Shown here: one piece after another, positions 34,782 through 42,376 of the stretch | Layout: the number at the start of each line of letters is the position of its first letter | Position numbering within the stretch: position 1 is the stretch's first letter | Source: Terriglobia bacterium | GTDB lineage: Bacteria > Acidobacteriota > Terriglobia > Terriglobales > Acidobacteriaceae | Reading direction: 5' to 3' | Length of the DNA: 42,565 nt | Assembly (NCBI GenBank): GCA_020073385.1 | Contig: JAIQFH010000059.1 | Location: 1 to 42,565, forward strand | Program-made: the position numbers and the translations under genes | Notes under the pieces: generated by a model | What the model saw: only the letters and a program-made list of their open reading frames with translations | Told to the model about the DNA's origin: nothing | Database searches by the model: none

Positions 34782-34961
34782 ATGTCCCGCGGAAATCCAA
34801 ACCCAGCGATCGCAATGACGGACGCAGAAAACGAAAATCTTCTTCAAAATATGCGCAAAACACGGCCCCGCGATAAGGGCTTTCTAATAAATGGCTTGCG
34901 AGCGGGCGCCTCAAATCTGCCGACTGACTCCGAACACCCCCCTGCCGCCCAATCCGTCTAG
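34782..34961 (+). CDS. Possible short protein after the primase
   Basis: ATG at 34782 opens 59 codons to TAG at 34959-34961. The product is hydrophilic (NPAIAMTDAENENLLQNMRK, TRPRDKGFLINGLRAGAS). GGGAG lies 11 bases upstream. Downstream of the primase and in the same direction, it resembles the small ORFs of the island, but no family is known and codon evidence is thin. Confidence 0.4.
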   Translation: MSRGNPNPAIAMTDAENENLLQNMRKTRPRDKGFLINGLRAGASNLPTDSEHPPAAQSV

Positions 34962-35052
34962 CGCCGGTGAGGTCGTTTCGTGCGTGAACCAGGCGATGGG
35001 GAGAAGACAATCCTCTACGCTATGCCATCGAAACACAGGGGTTATCGAGCGT

Positions 35053-35071
35053 CTGATACCAAACTGATACC
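35053..35071. repeat. Tandem CTGATACC motif
   Basis: CTGATACC occurs at 35053-35060 and 35064-35071, 11 bp apart (about one helical turn), at the meeting point of the primase side and its inverted fragment. Spacing suits an iteron or operator pair. Confidence 0.35.
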
Positions 35072-35075
35072 GGAA

Positions 35076-35612
35076 TCATGAGCGCGTCGCTCCCCAGCTC
35101 CCTTGGAACTGCGGCCGCAGCTCGCGGAGTTCGAAGGTGCAGGGCTCGCCGCGAACTGCGTAGTTAGCGATGTTCGAGACTTCGATATTTTCTTTGTTTT
35201 CAGTGAAGTAAGTGGCCTGTACTTGCTCGAGAATGTCGGCGATATCTTCGGCCGTCCGCTCACCATCGTGTAACAAGCCCGCCAAGGACATGAGCGTGTA
35301 ATGCCGCTCACCTTCCCCAATCTCTAGGTCGAGGTTCATCAGGTCTGCAGGTTCCATCCGCTGCAGGTACGCGTGGCGCAGCTTGGCGTAGGGTCCAGGC
35401 TGGATATGCTCACCGCGCGCGCCGCCGCTGCCAGCGTAGTCGTCGGCCATCTCCCGCAGCGCCTCGAGCACCGCGGTCGGGATCTCGATTATTGGCGCGT
35501 CATTCCAGAATCGATACTCGGCACCGGACGGATGAATCGAGCCCGGGCCCACGACATATTGGTTGCGGTTGCGGAACTCGAATAACCCCGGCACGGTGAC
35601 GCAGTCGTCCTA
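35076..35612 (-). pseudogene. Inverted fragment of a second Prim-Pol/RepA-like gene
   Basis: The minus strand from about 35612 (DCVTVPGLFEFRN) to a stop at 35076 encodes about 175 residues homologous to residues 147-310 of the intact primase: YVVGPGSIHPSGAEYRFWND, EHIQPGPYAKLRHAYLQRM, IGEGERHYTLMSLAGLLHDG and ERTAEDIADILEQVQATYF. Both the catalytic N-terminus and the whole ATPase part are absent, so it cannot function. Divergence from the intact gene is considerable, meaning it comes from a related but distinct element. It is in opposite orientation to the intact gene. Confidence 0.8.
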
Positions 35613-35881
35613 TAAAACTGAGAAACTGAGTTCGCTCAAGCGGTTTTCCCATGGCAATAAACACCTTCAATTCACCGCGATTCTGTGTACTCGGATGTAA
35701 ATGCGACATTTAACTACATTCTTAGGGGCGTTCAGGAAGCTGTTTTTCGGTTGTTCATAAGATGTTCGAAAAAAATAGTAAGAGGAATACGAATAAAGCG
35801 GCGGGCTAACTCAACCGACTACTTTACGTTTTTGCCAAAGTAGGGGAGTGGCCCGACCCCCTCGACCATCCTTCGGACACT

Positions 35882-36054
35882 GTCGTCGCATGGCAATACG
35901 GATTGTCTCAGGTCGAGGTGGCCCACGAGTTCGGCATTGATCGCGGCCATATTTCTGCCATCGAAAACGGAAAGAAGAACGTGTGCCTACGCTGCTGGAA
36001 GTGCTCGCGCGGGAATTCAAACTCACAGTGGCGGAATTCCTGAAGGGAGTGTAG
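35882..36054 (+). pseudogene. XRE-family regulator, frameshifted
   Basis: One frame reads QYGLSQVEVAHEFGIDRG and HISAIENGKKNVC, the helix-turn-helix of a Cro/CI-type repressor; after a shift near 35985 the other reads PTLLEVLAREFKLTVAEFLK and GV then TAG at 36052. Together they match the normal end of small XRE regulators (about 70-90 residues). The sequence before 35882 does not supply a normal N-terminus. Single-base loss makes it inactive unless recoded. Confidence 0.7.
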
Positions 36055-36270
36055 ATGTTCCGCACGGTCTTGACACGTTTTACGAGCTGCCAACAAACGT
36101 GTGCGTGGTTTTTGGATCGCAAGGGCGCAAACAAAGGACTTCCCAGCGCGGATTACGACTGAAAACTAACGGGCGTTTGTTGGCGGAAGATCAGCGGGAG
36201 ACGCAAAATTCGCACGGTATTCAGCGGAATCGGCAACGCATCAGCGCGCAATTTGGCGGGAATTTCAGGA

Positions 36271-36415
36271 CGCGCTGGGGGTACGATGGGAGTAGATCAG
36301 AGCAAGCGCAACCTTTGGGATCAATCCAGGACGGTGGCGGACAGGAACGGGGCGAGATGACAGTTAGTACTACTTTTACGATTTTTCCGAAGGCTACCCC
36401 CGGCCTCGCCCCCCC
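36271..36415. repeat. Direct repeat left of the HNH gene
   Basis: Imperfect direct partner of 37150-37305. Shared pieces in order: CGCGCTG, TGGGAG, CCAGGACG..GACGGACAG-like (GGCGGACAG here), TACTTTTACGATTTT, CGAAGGCTACCCCCGG-like and a run of C's. It overlaps the 3' end of the HNH gene (36394 on). Confidence 0.6.
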
Positions 36416-37122
36416 GGCATGGTTAGCGCAACAAATCCAACGCGTCCATACACAAGGAATGCCCAAAGCGTTGCAGGCTCAGGGCCAACAACAGATTGAA
36501 ACCAGTACTTGAAAACGTTGCCTCCCAATGTACGTTCCTTCCCCAAGCATGCCTGGTCAAATAATTGGCGGACTCTACCCTTGTCTTCAGAACCAGCGGA
36601 TGCAAATCCGTCGAGAGCATAGGTCACGCACCTGTGAGCATCGGGCAGTCGCGCCCCGTATTCGTGATAGTAAAGGCCGCGAGTCACTCGTTCGATTACA
36701 TTGCATAGCCGGGTCAAATCCGAGTCAAAAAATGACGCGTGACCCAAGTAAACACCTGCGGGCGTATAGACGGGAAGTTCGCTCATCGAGTCTATGAGAG
36801 CACGGGTGAAACCAATCTTCTGAGGTTTCGTGAAAGAGCGATGCACAGCGTCCAAAACAAGCTTCGTAGTCGGATCATTATCAACATCGCTCCTCATGGC
36901 GATGGTTCGCACGAAATATTCATCATTCAGCGATTGGCTTCGTCGGCACGTCTCGCAGCACGGAACAGTTACGAGTTCCGGTCGTGGCTTAGGGAATAGG
37001 TACTGCGGAGGAACGTGATCTCTGGTGGTGCCTTCACCCTTGCCGCAGTAAACGCATGTGGGCTTCGACCGATGTCTGGTCACGACTCCCTCACCACTTG
37101 ACCAGATTACTATGCAGCGCAA
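36394..37122 (-). CDS. HNH-type nuclease-like protein bracketed by repeats
   Basis: A protein of up to 242 residues. Near the N-terminus PTCVYCGKGEG, TTRDHVPPQYLFP and VTVPCCETCR give C23/C26, the catalytic-type D35-H36 and C55/C56/C59, the zinc and metal sites of an HNH fold; N66 may be the second N. The remaining 170 residues are unfamiliar and may be a specificity domain. Start is uncertain: TTG at 37122 without a ribosome site, or GTG at 37083 just after GAGGGAG. A C-terminal GGRGRG tail falls inside the left direct repeat, so the original C-terminus may have been altered. Alone on its strand between two repeat copies, it looks like a cargo gene, possibly for defence. Confidence 0.7.
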   Translation of the reverse strand: MRCIVIWSSGEGVVTRHRSKPTCVYCGKGEGTTRDHVPPQYLFPKPRPELVTVPCCETCRRSQSLNDEYFVRTIAMRSDVDNDPTTKLVLDAVHRSFTKPQKIGFTRALIDSMSELPVYTPAGVYLGHASFFDSDLTRLCNVIERVTRGLYYHEYGARLPDAHRCVTYALDGFASAGSEDKGRVRQLFDQACLGKERTLGGNVFKYWFQSVVGPEPATLWAFLVYGRVGFVALTMPGGRGRG

Positions 37123-37149
37123 GCTTTTCTGGCACGTCGCCCGCGCGAC

Positions 37150-37305
37150 CGCGCTGAGAGTGCAGTGGGAGAACGCGCGATCAAGACGTAAGGTGGGAGC
37201 AAACCAGGACGATGACGGACAGCGGTGGATCAGCTAACAGTTCGGATTAGTTCGGATACTTTTACGATTTTCGCGAAGCCTCCCCCCCCCGGTCAGGCCC
37301 CCCTT
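37150..37305. repeat. Direct repeat right of the HNH gene
   Basis: Imperfect copy of 36271-36415 in the same orientation, starting CGCGCTG and containing CCAGGACGATGACGGACAG, TACTTTTACGATTTTCGCG and a run of nine or more C's. Similarity is patchy, so the duplication is old. Confidence 0.6.
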
Positions 37306-37334
37306 CGACCACCTTACTGTGAATGATTCGCTTG

Positions 37335-38597
37335 TCACTTAGGGGGAACCCTCTTTTCTACCATCTTCAAAAAGTTGCGGTAATGCCGCCATATCCTTCC
37401 CATTATTTGAAAGGCGGGGCGGGTTGCGGCCAACTGTTTCAAGATTGCTTGCTGCTGCATCGGAAGAGTAGAACCAACCGGCCCGATATACACAACGAAC
37501 AATATCCACGACGTAAGTGCTGGACCAAACTGTGCCCACCACGGCAGCACTGTTGCAGAAGAGTCTTGTATGCCCGGTAGAAAATGTGATGCGCTTAGCC
37601 GAAGAGCAACAGTTAGTGGCAATGCCTGCTCGGAGGGAACCGTCGCTTTTATCGCAAGCGCCCACATCAGAATCGCAGAGGCCGCAACCATTAGCAAGAA
37701 GACGATGTACTCCAGCAACATCGTCATGGCAATACGTTCACGGCCTTTACGGCCATGTATCAAGACTCCGACACGCCGGAAACCTCCTATGACGAATCCG
37801 TTGATTCTTAAAGCACCCGCCACAGCTATTTTTGTTGTGGGCGGTGTCTGTGCGGCGGACTTGAAGGTGTTTGAGACTAGGAGCAAGCCTCTTAAGGCGG
37901 TCGCAGTGAAGAAAGCGGTGTCCCGGTCGTCAACCGGCGAAGTCTTATCAAGTGCCTGATAGACCAGAGCAAGAAAAAGCACAGCGGCAATCAGAAAGCC
38001 CGCCATATTCGGTCCGCGTGCCGATGAGCCTCCATAGAGGGCGAACCAACCCACTAACAAAGCGGTCAACAAAGAAGTCGTCGGAAAGTGGCGATTGTCA
38101 GGGGTCGTTACCGTTACCGGACTGACTTCCGAACTGTCTCTCAGTGTCTTTCTGAAAATCCAAGCACCCAAAACAGTGACAGGAAAAACCAGGAAGTAGA
38201 GCAGAAAACCAACGAGCTGAATTGGCGAAAATTCGGTGATTGCAAGAAGCCATATAACGCTGAAAACGAAAAGCAAGTGCGACACATGCACTGGCGTGAA
38301 TCCCAGCAGAGAAAGAATACTAATGCCCTCCGCGGTGATGAAATTCTCGATGCCTGCCAGTGCGTCGCGTCCAGCAATAACGAGCAGGACAGAGTGAAGC
38401 CAGAAATATCCTGAGGTTACTCGCCACGTCCACGCCTTTACATGCGACAAGACGGTCGTCTTTTTAGCGGACGGCTTGAGGTCAACTAAACTAGACGGAA
38501 TCGGCGGAATGTGCGGCTGTGGGAGTGGATTGGGCGGGCTTGACGGCGAGCGCGCGGTTGCTATTTCTGCGGTCCCGGCGCTCAGTTCTTCGGGCAT
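37335..38597 (-). CDS. Multi-spanning membrane protein of unknown function
   Basis: A 420-residue inner-membrane protein. A proline-rich cytoplasmic start (SSPPNPLPQPHIPPIPSSLV) is followed by about seven to eight hydrophobic spans, including FWLHSVLLVIAG, HLLFVFSVIWLLAI, LVGFLLYFLVFPVTVLGAWI, SLLTALLVGWFALYG, MAGFLIAAVLFLALV, LLEYIVFLLMVAASAILMW and LTSWILFVVYIGPVG. A charged loop RRVGVLIHGRKGRERIAM separates the two halves. No transporter motif was recognised. ATG at 38597 follows TAGGAG. The gene stands alone; the secreted-protein gene upstream (38843-39502) points the same way but is about 245 bp off. Confidence 0.75.
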   Translation of the reverse strand: MPEELSAGTAEIATARSPSSPPNPLPQPHIPPIPSSLVDLKPSAKKTTVLSHVKAWTWRVTSGYFWLHSVLLVIAGRDALAGIENFITAEGISILSLLGFTPVHVSHLLFVFSVIWLLAITEFSPIQLVGFLLYFLVFPVTVLGAWIFRKTLRDSSEVSPVTVTTPDNRHFPTTSLLTALLVGWFALYGGSSARGPNMAGFLIAAVLFLALVYQALDKTSPVDDRDTAFFTATALRGLLLVSNTFKSAAQTPPTTKIAVAGALRINGFVIGGFRRVGVLIHGRKGRERIAMTMLLEYIVFLLMVAASAILMWALAIKATVPSEQALPLTVALRLSASHFLPGIQDSSATVLPWWAQFGPALTSWILFVVYIGPVGSTLPMQQQAILKQLAATRPAFQIMGRIWRHYRNFLKMVEKRVPPK

Positions 38598-38663
38598 GGC
38601 TCCTACTCCGCACTGTGCGGCAATGCGGGGATTATACTCCGTGCCTCAGTGCGCTCTAACTGT

Positions 38664-38711
38664 GTGGCCCGCATCCTGTTCCCCAGAATCGCCGCTGTTT
38701 TCAGCTTGCGT
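38664..38711 (+). repeat. Short dispersed repeat, copy 1
   Basis: GTGGCCCGCATCCTGTTC, a short variable part, then GCCGCTGTTTTCAGCTTGCG. It matches 40375-40417 in the same orientation; both copies are intergenic. Confidence 0.55.
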
Positions 38712-38842
38712 TCCGCCCGTCCCCAACTCGGCCAGCCGCCTCGATTACAACTTGGCAAAACTGATGCAGGGTCCGAAATAAAGCGAGAGTGACGGCCTCC
38801 GAATCGCTCGGAGGACTTCTGGCTCTCTGTTAGGTTCAGAAT

Positions 38843-39502
38843 CTATCGCTCTGGCGCTGGAGCCGGAACCGGAGAAGATGGTGCTGTTGCCGGAGTTGGT
38901 GGTCCGCCGCAGAGTTGAGCTTCGACCTCCGGTTTCAGCTTGCCGGTCCCACAAAGAGTGTCGGCGGTCTTCTGCGTATTGCTTCCGTCGCCGGAGCTAA
39001 ACGGCGTGAAATCACCGAGTGTTGCATATTCATGATCGGAACTATCGGGATCAGGAAAATAGAACGAACAACGTACCGCGCCGGTGGGATGTTTCTTGTT
39101 TGGCTTCGCGCACTCCGCAGCGAACAGAACCTTGGTGCCGGGTTGGACGTTATCCAGAAACCACTTGTTGTGGTAAGTCTTCGCGGGGTTGGAGGCGTTC
39201 GAGCCCATTGCCGACAGAAAAGTCATGCCCTTGTTGACTGGAGCCTCTACACGGTAGTCCCCAGCGTCGGTATGTAGCAGGTGGATGCCCTGGCCACCAG
39301 GGCCGAGTTTCGCATCTGTTGTGTTCTTGCCCAGGGTTGCATCGCTCCCGGTTTCAACACGGAGATTCTGATCCAGAATGGCTACCTGATACTCAGAGGC
39401 GTGCTTGTAGGTCTTGGCGTCTTTGGCAAAACCAAGTGCAGGAATAAACAGGAGAGCCGCAGCCACGGCCATAACGACGCAGCACTCATTTATGATTTTC
39501 AT
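38843..39502 (-). CDS. Secreted protein of unknown function
   Basis: A 219-residue exported protein. A signal peptide (MKIINECCVVMAVAAALLFI, cleavage after GFA near residue 26) is followed by YQVAILDQNLRVETGSD, GIHLLHTDAGDYRVEAPVN, VQPGTKVLFAAECAK and VRCSFYFPDPDSSDHEY. It contains paired cysteines and ends in a Pro/Ala-rich tail (TPATAPSSPVPAPAPER), common in acidobacterial envelope proteins. No family name can be given. The ATG at 39502 has AAGGAAGG upstream; a longer frame to 39718 lacks a signal peptide at its start and is rejected. It is divergent from the secreted HNH-like gene, with 271 bp between. Confidence 0.75.
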   Translation of the reverse strand: MKIINECCVVMAVAAALLFIPALGFAKDAKTYKHASEYQVAILDQNLRVETGSDATLGKNTTDAKLGPGGQGIHLLHTDAGDYRVEAPVNKGMTFLSAMGSNASNPAKTYHNKWFLDNVQPGTKVLFAAECAKPNKKHPTGAVRCSFYFPDPDSSDHEYATLGDFTPFSSGDGSNTQKTADTLCGTGKLKPEVEAQLCGGPPTPATAPSSPVPAPAPER

Positions 39503-39773
39503 TGACCTTCCTTTGTTCGACGATTGGACATCTTGAAGCGCGGTGACCACCACGTCATCATCTTTAGTTTCACTGGGGAATGACCGACGTGCGTTAAGGT
39601 GGTCCGTGGGGAAGGGTGGGCCAAACACAACCTGAACTGCAAATCCTCTCATCCGCCAACCCAATCGTCTATGCGCCAAATCATTGTTGGCTGTGATTGC
39701 GTATACGGTGCTGGCCATTTTGAGAATGTAATGTTCCTTTGTCTCCCCCTATCTCACTCCGAGGTAAGCCACT

Positions 39774-40304
39774 TTGCGCCGTCTTATAGCAGTTCTGTTC
39801 TTGTGCTCATTTGTCTTCGTGAATGTTGGCTACTCACAGCATCACTCGTCTGGGTCGCATTCATCGAGTCATCACTCATCTAGCAAGACCGCCAAGGACA
39901 AGCCCGTTCACGTGAAGGGCTACTATCGGAAGGACGGCACCTACGTTGCCCCTTACGACCGGAGCGCTCCCGGTACAGCCTCGACATCGACAAGTTCGAC
40001 AGGTGTCGTCTCAGCGAGTCACCCGTATCGGAAGAACTACCTAGCCGATGGCTACACCCTGCACTCTTCCGTACAACGCGACAAGCACGGAAGAATCAAG
40101 CGCAGCAAAGCAGCAAGAGCTGGGTTTGAACGACAGTCTCCGTGCCCTTCCACAGGAAAGACTAGTGGACGTTGTCCAGGCTACGTTGTGGACCACGTGA
40201 ATCCGTTGGAGTGCGGCGGTGCAGATGCACCTTCCAATATGCAGTGGCAAACCATAGCGGACGGAAAAGCAAAAGACAAAACCGAGCGGAACTGTCGGCA
40301 ATAA
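39774..40304 (+). CDS. Secreted HNH-like nuclease
   Basis: A 176-residue exported protein. The signal peptide (RRLIAVLFLCSFVFVNVGYS) leads to a His/Ser-rich stretch (QHHSSGSHSSSHHSSS) and a YYRKDGTYVAPYDRS segment seen in other small exported proteins. The C-terminus carries the HNH pattern GYVVDHVNPLECGGADAPSN, MQWQTIADGKAKDKTERNC, matching the 'DHxxPLxxGGxDxxxNxQ..K..KD..E' motif of secreted DNA/RNases. Four cysteines may form disulphides. It probably degrades extracellular nucleic acid, for nutrition or competition. TTG at 39774 follows GAGGT; no better start exists without losing the signal peptide. Confidence 0.8.
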   Translation: MRRLIAVLFLCSFVFVNVGYSQHHSSGSHSSSHHSSSKTAKDKPVHVKGYYRKDGTYVAPYDRSAPGTASTSTSSTGVVSASHPYRKNYLADGYTLHSSVQRDKHGRIKRSKAARAGFERQSPCPSTGKTSGRCPGYVVDHVNPLECGGADAPSNMQWQTIADGKAKDKTERNCRQ

Positions 40305-40374
40305 CTGACCAGTTGGTGTTTGCAGCGTGCTTCACTCTAAGGGCCGCAGTTTAACCAGCTCGCCGCATTCCGGC

Positions 40375-40417
40375 GTGGCCCGCAGCCTGTTCATTGCCGC
40401 TGTCTTCAGCTAGCGTC
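40375..40417 (+). repeat. Short dispersed repeat, copy 2
   Basis: GTGGCCCGCAGCCTGTTC, then GCCGCTGTCTTCAGCTAGCG: same order and orientation as 38664-38711 with a shorter spacer. The rest of 40305-40556 shows no gene. Confidence 0.55.
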
Positions 40418-40556
40418 ACTTCCTCAGAGATGACTACAGAAGTACGCTTTGGCTTCCCCAGCCGATGCGTACACACCCGATGAGTCACATTGTTGTTGAC
40501 TAGCGAAGACCTTGGAGGCCAGACTCTCAGACGTGAAGCGAAGACTGTCTTACGAC

Positions 40557-41636
40557 ATGAGCTTGCCAAGCGTCAGACTCGTTCCCAAAACCTGCCGAGT
40601 GATTGCAATCGGTTTGGCTTTGATGATTGCAATCGCCGCCACAGGGCAGCCGCCCTCTGGCAAGGATCTTCCAACGTTGGCACGGGAAACGAGTCCATCC
40701 GTCGTCAGAATAGTTCTTCGCGACCAGACTGGAGGAGAGTTGGGAAGCGGTAGCGGATTCGTGATCGGCAGCGATGGAAAGATTGTTACGAATTACCACG
40801 TCGTTCACATGCCGGGAGCGACACAGGCGGAGGCCAGATTCACAGATGGTGCCTCCTATCAGGTTCAAGGGGTACTCGCGATCGATCCTGATAAAGACCT
40901 TGCTGTCCTGAAACTGCAAGCAACAGGAAAAGAGTTCCAAGTTGTGCATTTGGGGGATTCCGAGCACGTGCAGGTAGGTGAGCACGTGTTGGCAATTGGA
41001 AGCCCTCTCGCTGGATTCTCGCCTGTGAGTACCGAGGCCACGGTATCGGATGGCATCGTCAGCGGCATACGAGACTGGCCCGAGCATCAAATGAAGGTTT
41101 TCCAGATCACTGCTCCAATTTCGCCCGGCAGCAGCGGCGGGGCCCTCGTGAATTCCAATGGCGATGTCAAAGGCGTGACGTTCGCGCAGCTTGTGGGCGG
41201 GCAGAACCTGAATTTCGCTATTCCTATAGCCTACGTGCGGCCTCTGCTCACAGACGGCCCGACAAAATCGCTGGCTGCAATCAATGCTCCTGCTCCCGAT
41301 GACCATCCCAAAGCGGAGACGCTGCCATCGGGTTCTTACACTGGAATGTGGCAAAGTAGCAGATTCGCAGTGTCCGGCGCGGCGCAGTTGACGATTAGAA
41401 TCGCGGAGGGCACGGCCAACGCGGAGATCTTCCTGACAGGCGGTGAGGTAACGTCCGCTGACCTCAGCGGCACAGCCCACCGGACAGGCGAGAACATTTG
41501 GACCGTCCAGTTGAGTTCAAAGAAGCCGAAATTGTCGGTGCGGGGGATCTTCCGTGGCAATTCGTTCGTCGGCGACTACACTTACACTCGTTTCCTCATG
41601 CTCGATCAGGGACAGTGGATTCTCAAGAAAGAGTGA
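40557..41636 (+). CDS. HtrA/DegP-like trypsin-fold serine protease without PDZ domain
   Basis: A 359-residue exported protease of the S1C group. The N-terminal hydrophobic segment (VIAIGLALMIAIAATG) is a signal peptide or anchor. The triad is H81 (TNYHVV), D114 (DPDKDLAVLKL) and S193 (SPGSSGGALVN), with the usual GSGSGFVIGSDGKIVTN lead-in. HtrA proteins normally continue with PDZ domains; here residues about 265-359 are a beta-rich domain instead (GSYTGMWQSSRFAVSG, LSVRGIFRGNSFVGDYTYT). It may degrade or modify envelope proteins with a different regulatory tail. ATG 40557 is chosen for the signal peptide; TTG 40512 and GTG 40533 are in frame. Confidence 0.85.
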   Translation: MSLPSVRLVPKTCRVIAIGLALMIAIAATGQPPSGKDLPTLARETSPSVVRIVLRDQTGGELGSGSGFVIGSDGKIVTNYHVVHMPGATQAEARFTDGASYQVQGVLAIDPDKDLAVLKLQATGKEFQVVHLGDSEHVQVGEHVLAIGSPLAGFSPVSTEATVSDGIVSGIRDWPEHQMKVFQITAPISPGSSGGALVNSNGDVKGVTFAQLVGGQNLNFAIPIAYVRPLLTDGPTKSLAAINAPAPDDHPKAETLPSGSYTGMWQSSRFAVSGAAQLTIRIAEGTANAEIFLTGGEVTSADLSGTAHRTGENIWTVQLSSKKPKLSVRGIFRGNSFVGDYTYTRFLMLDQGQWILKKE

Positions 41637-41650
41637 GAAGGCAAGAGTGC

Positions 41651-42376
41651 TCACTCCCGGAGTTGGGATACGAGAAAGTCTAGCTCTTGTTTCCGAAGGC
41701 TGTAGATTCGGTGATTATCTGCCTTCAAGATTCGACTGAGCACGTACAGCGGTCCCCACACCGGGCCGTCTTCAGGTATGCCTTGGCCGGTGTAGCCCCA
41801 CTGTCGCTTGTAGAAATATCGGCAACTGAACGCTGCTAGGTCGGCAATTTGCAAAGGCAGAACTTGTGCGGACGACGAGTAAATGGCATGGCCCAGACGG
41901 TCGGACAAACCTACTCTTACAAGAGCTGCACGAATTTCTGGAATTCGTTGTAAGGCGAGTCCTGAGAACTCGTTCTGCTCGTCGAATATAAGATGTGCAA
42001 CTTCTGAGTGCTGCGCGGCGAGTTGGATGGCATGTGAAACACACGACTGGAATGGAACGAAATATGGCGTACTCGGCTTGCCAGTCGTTAGGAACCGGGC
42101 TTTTTTGTCGTGCCAGATAGCACCGGTTAGGTACCTACGTTGTTCTTCCGGGTAATCATAGAACGCACGAACATCGACCGCTGAACCGAGCAGAAACAGC
42201 TTATGGCTGTTAATCAGGCTGATGATGGCAGACAAGAACGCATTACATTCTTCGAACTTCCAGCCGCTAAATTCTCCCACCGGCCTGCCGTCCTGGTCGC
42301 GATTCCAGAACAACTTCGAGTGAAACTCACTGATCTTGTGGCGGCGAAGTGTGAGCGATATCTGAACCCCATCTTG
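41651..42376 (-). pseudogene. DUF3800-like gene truncated at its 5' end by an IS
   Basis: The minus-strand frame contains the DUF3800 pattern: HKISEFHSKLFWNRD, GEFSGWKFEECNAFL, CVSHAIQLAAQHSEVAHLIF and the family's ending PLQIADLAAFSCRYFYKR. The N-terminal strand with the conserved 'DESG' acid pair is absent; the frame runs on into the IS66-type element without a start, so the first part was lost or displaced. DUF3800 proteins are RNase H-like and common in defence and mobile islands; function is unproven. A TTG at 42313 could start a shortened product. The limit at 42376 is approximate. Confidence 0.65.

Noticed and set aside
35937..36512. 191-codon plus-strand frame
   Set aside because: Out of frame with the recognisable XRE regulator pieces, then runs through the direct repeat and antisense to the HNH gene.
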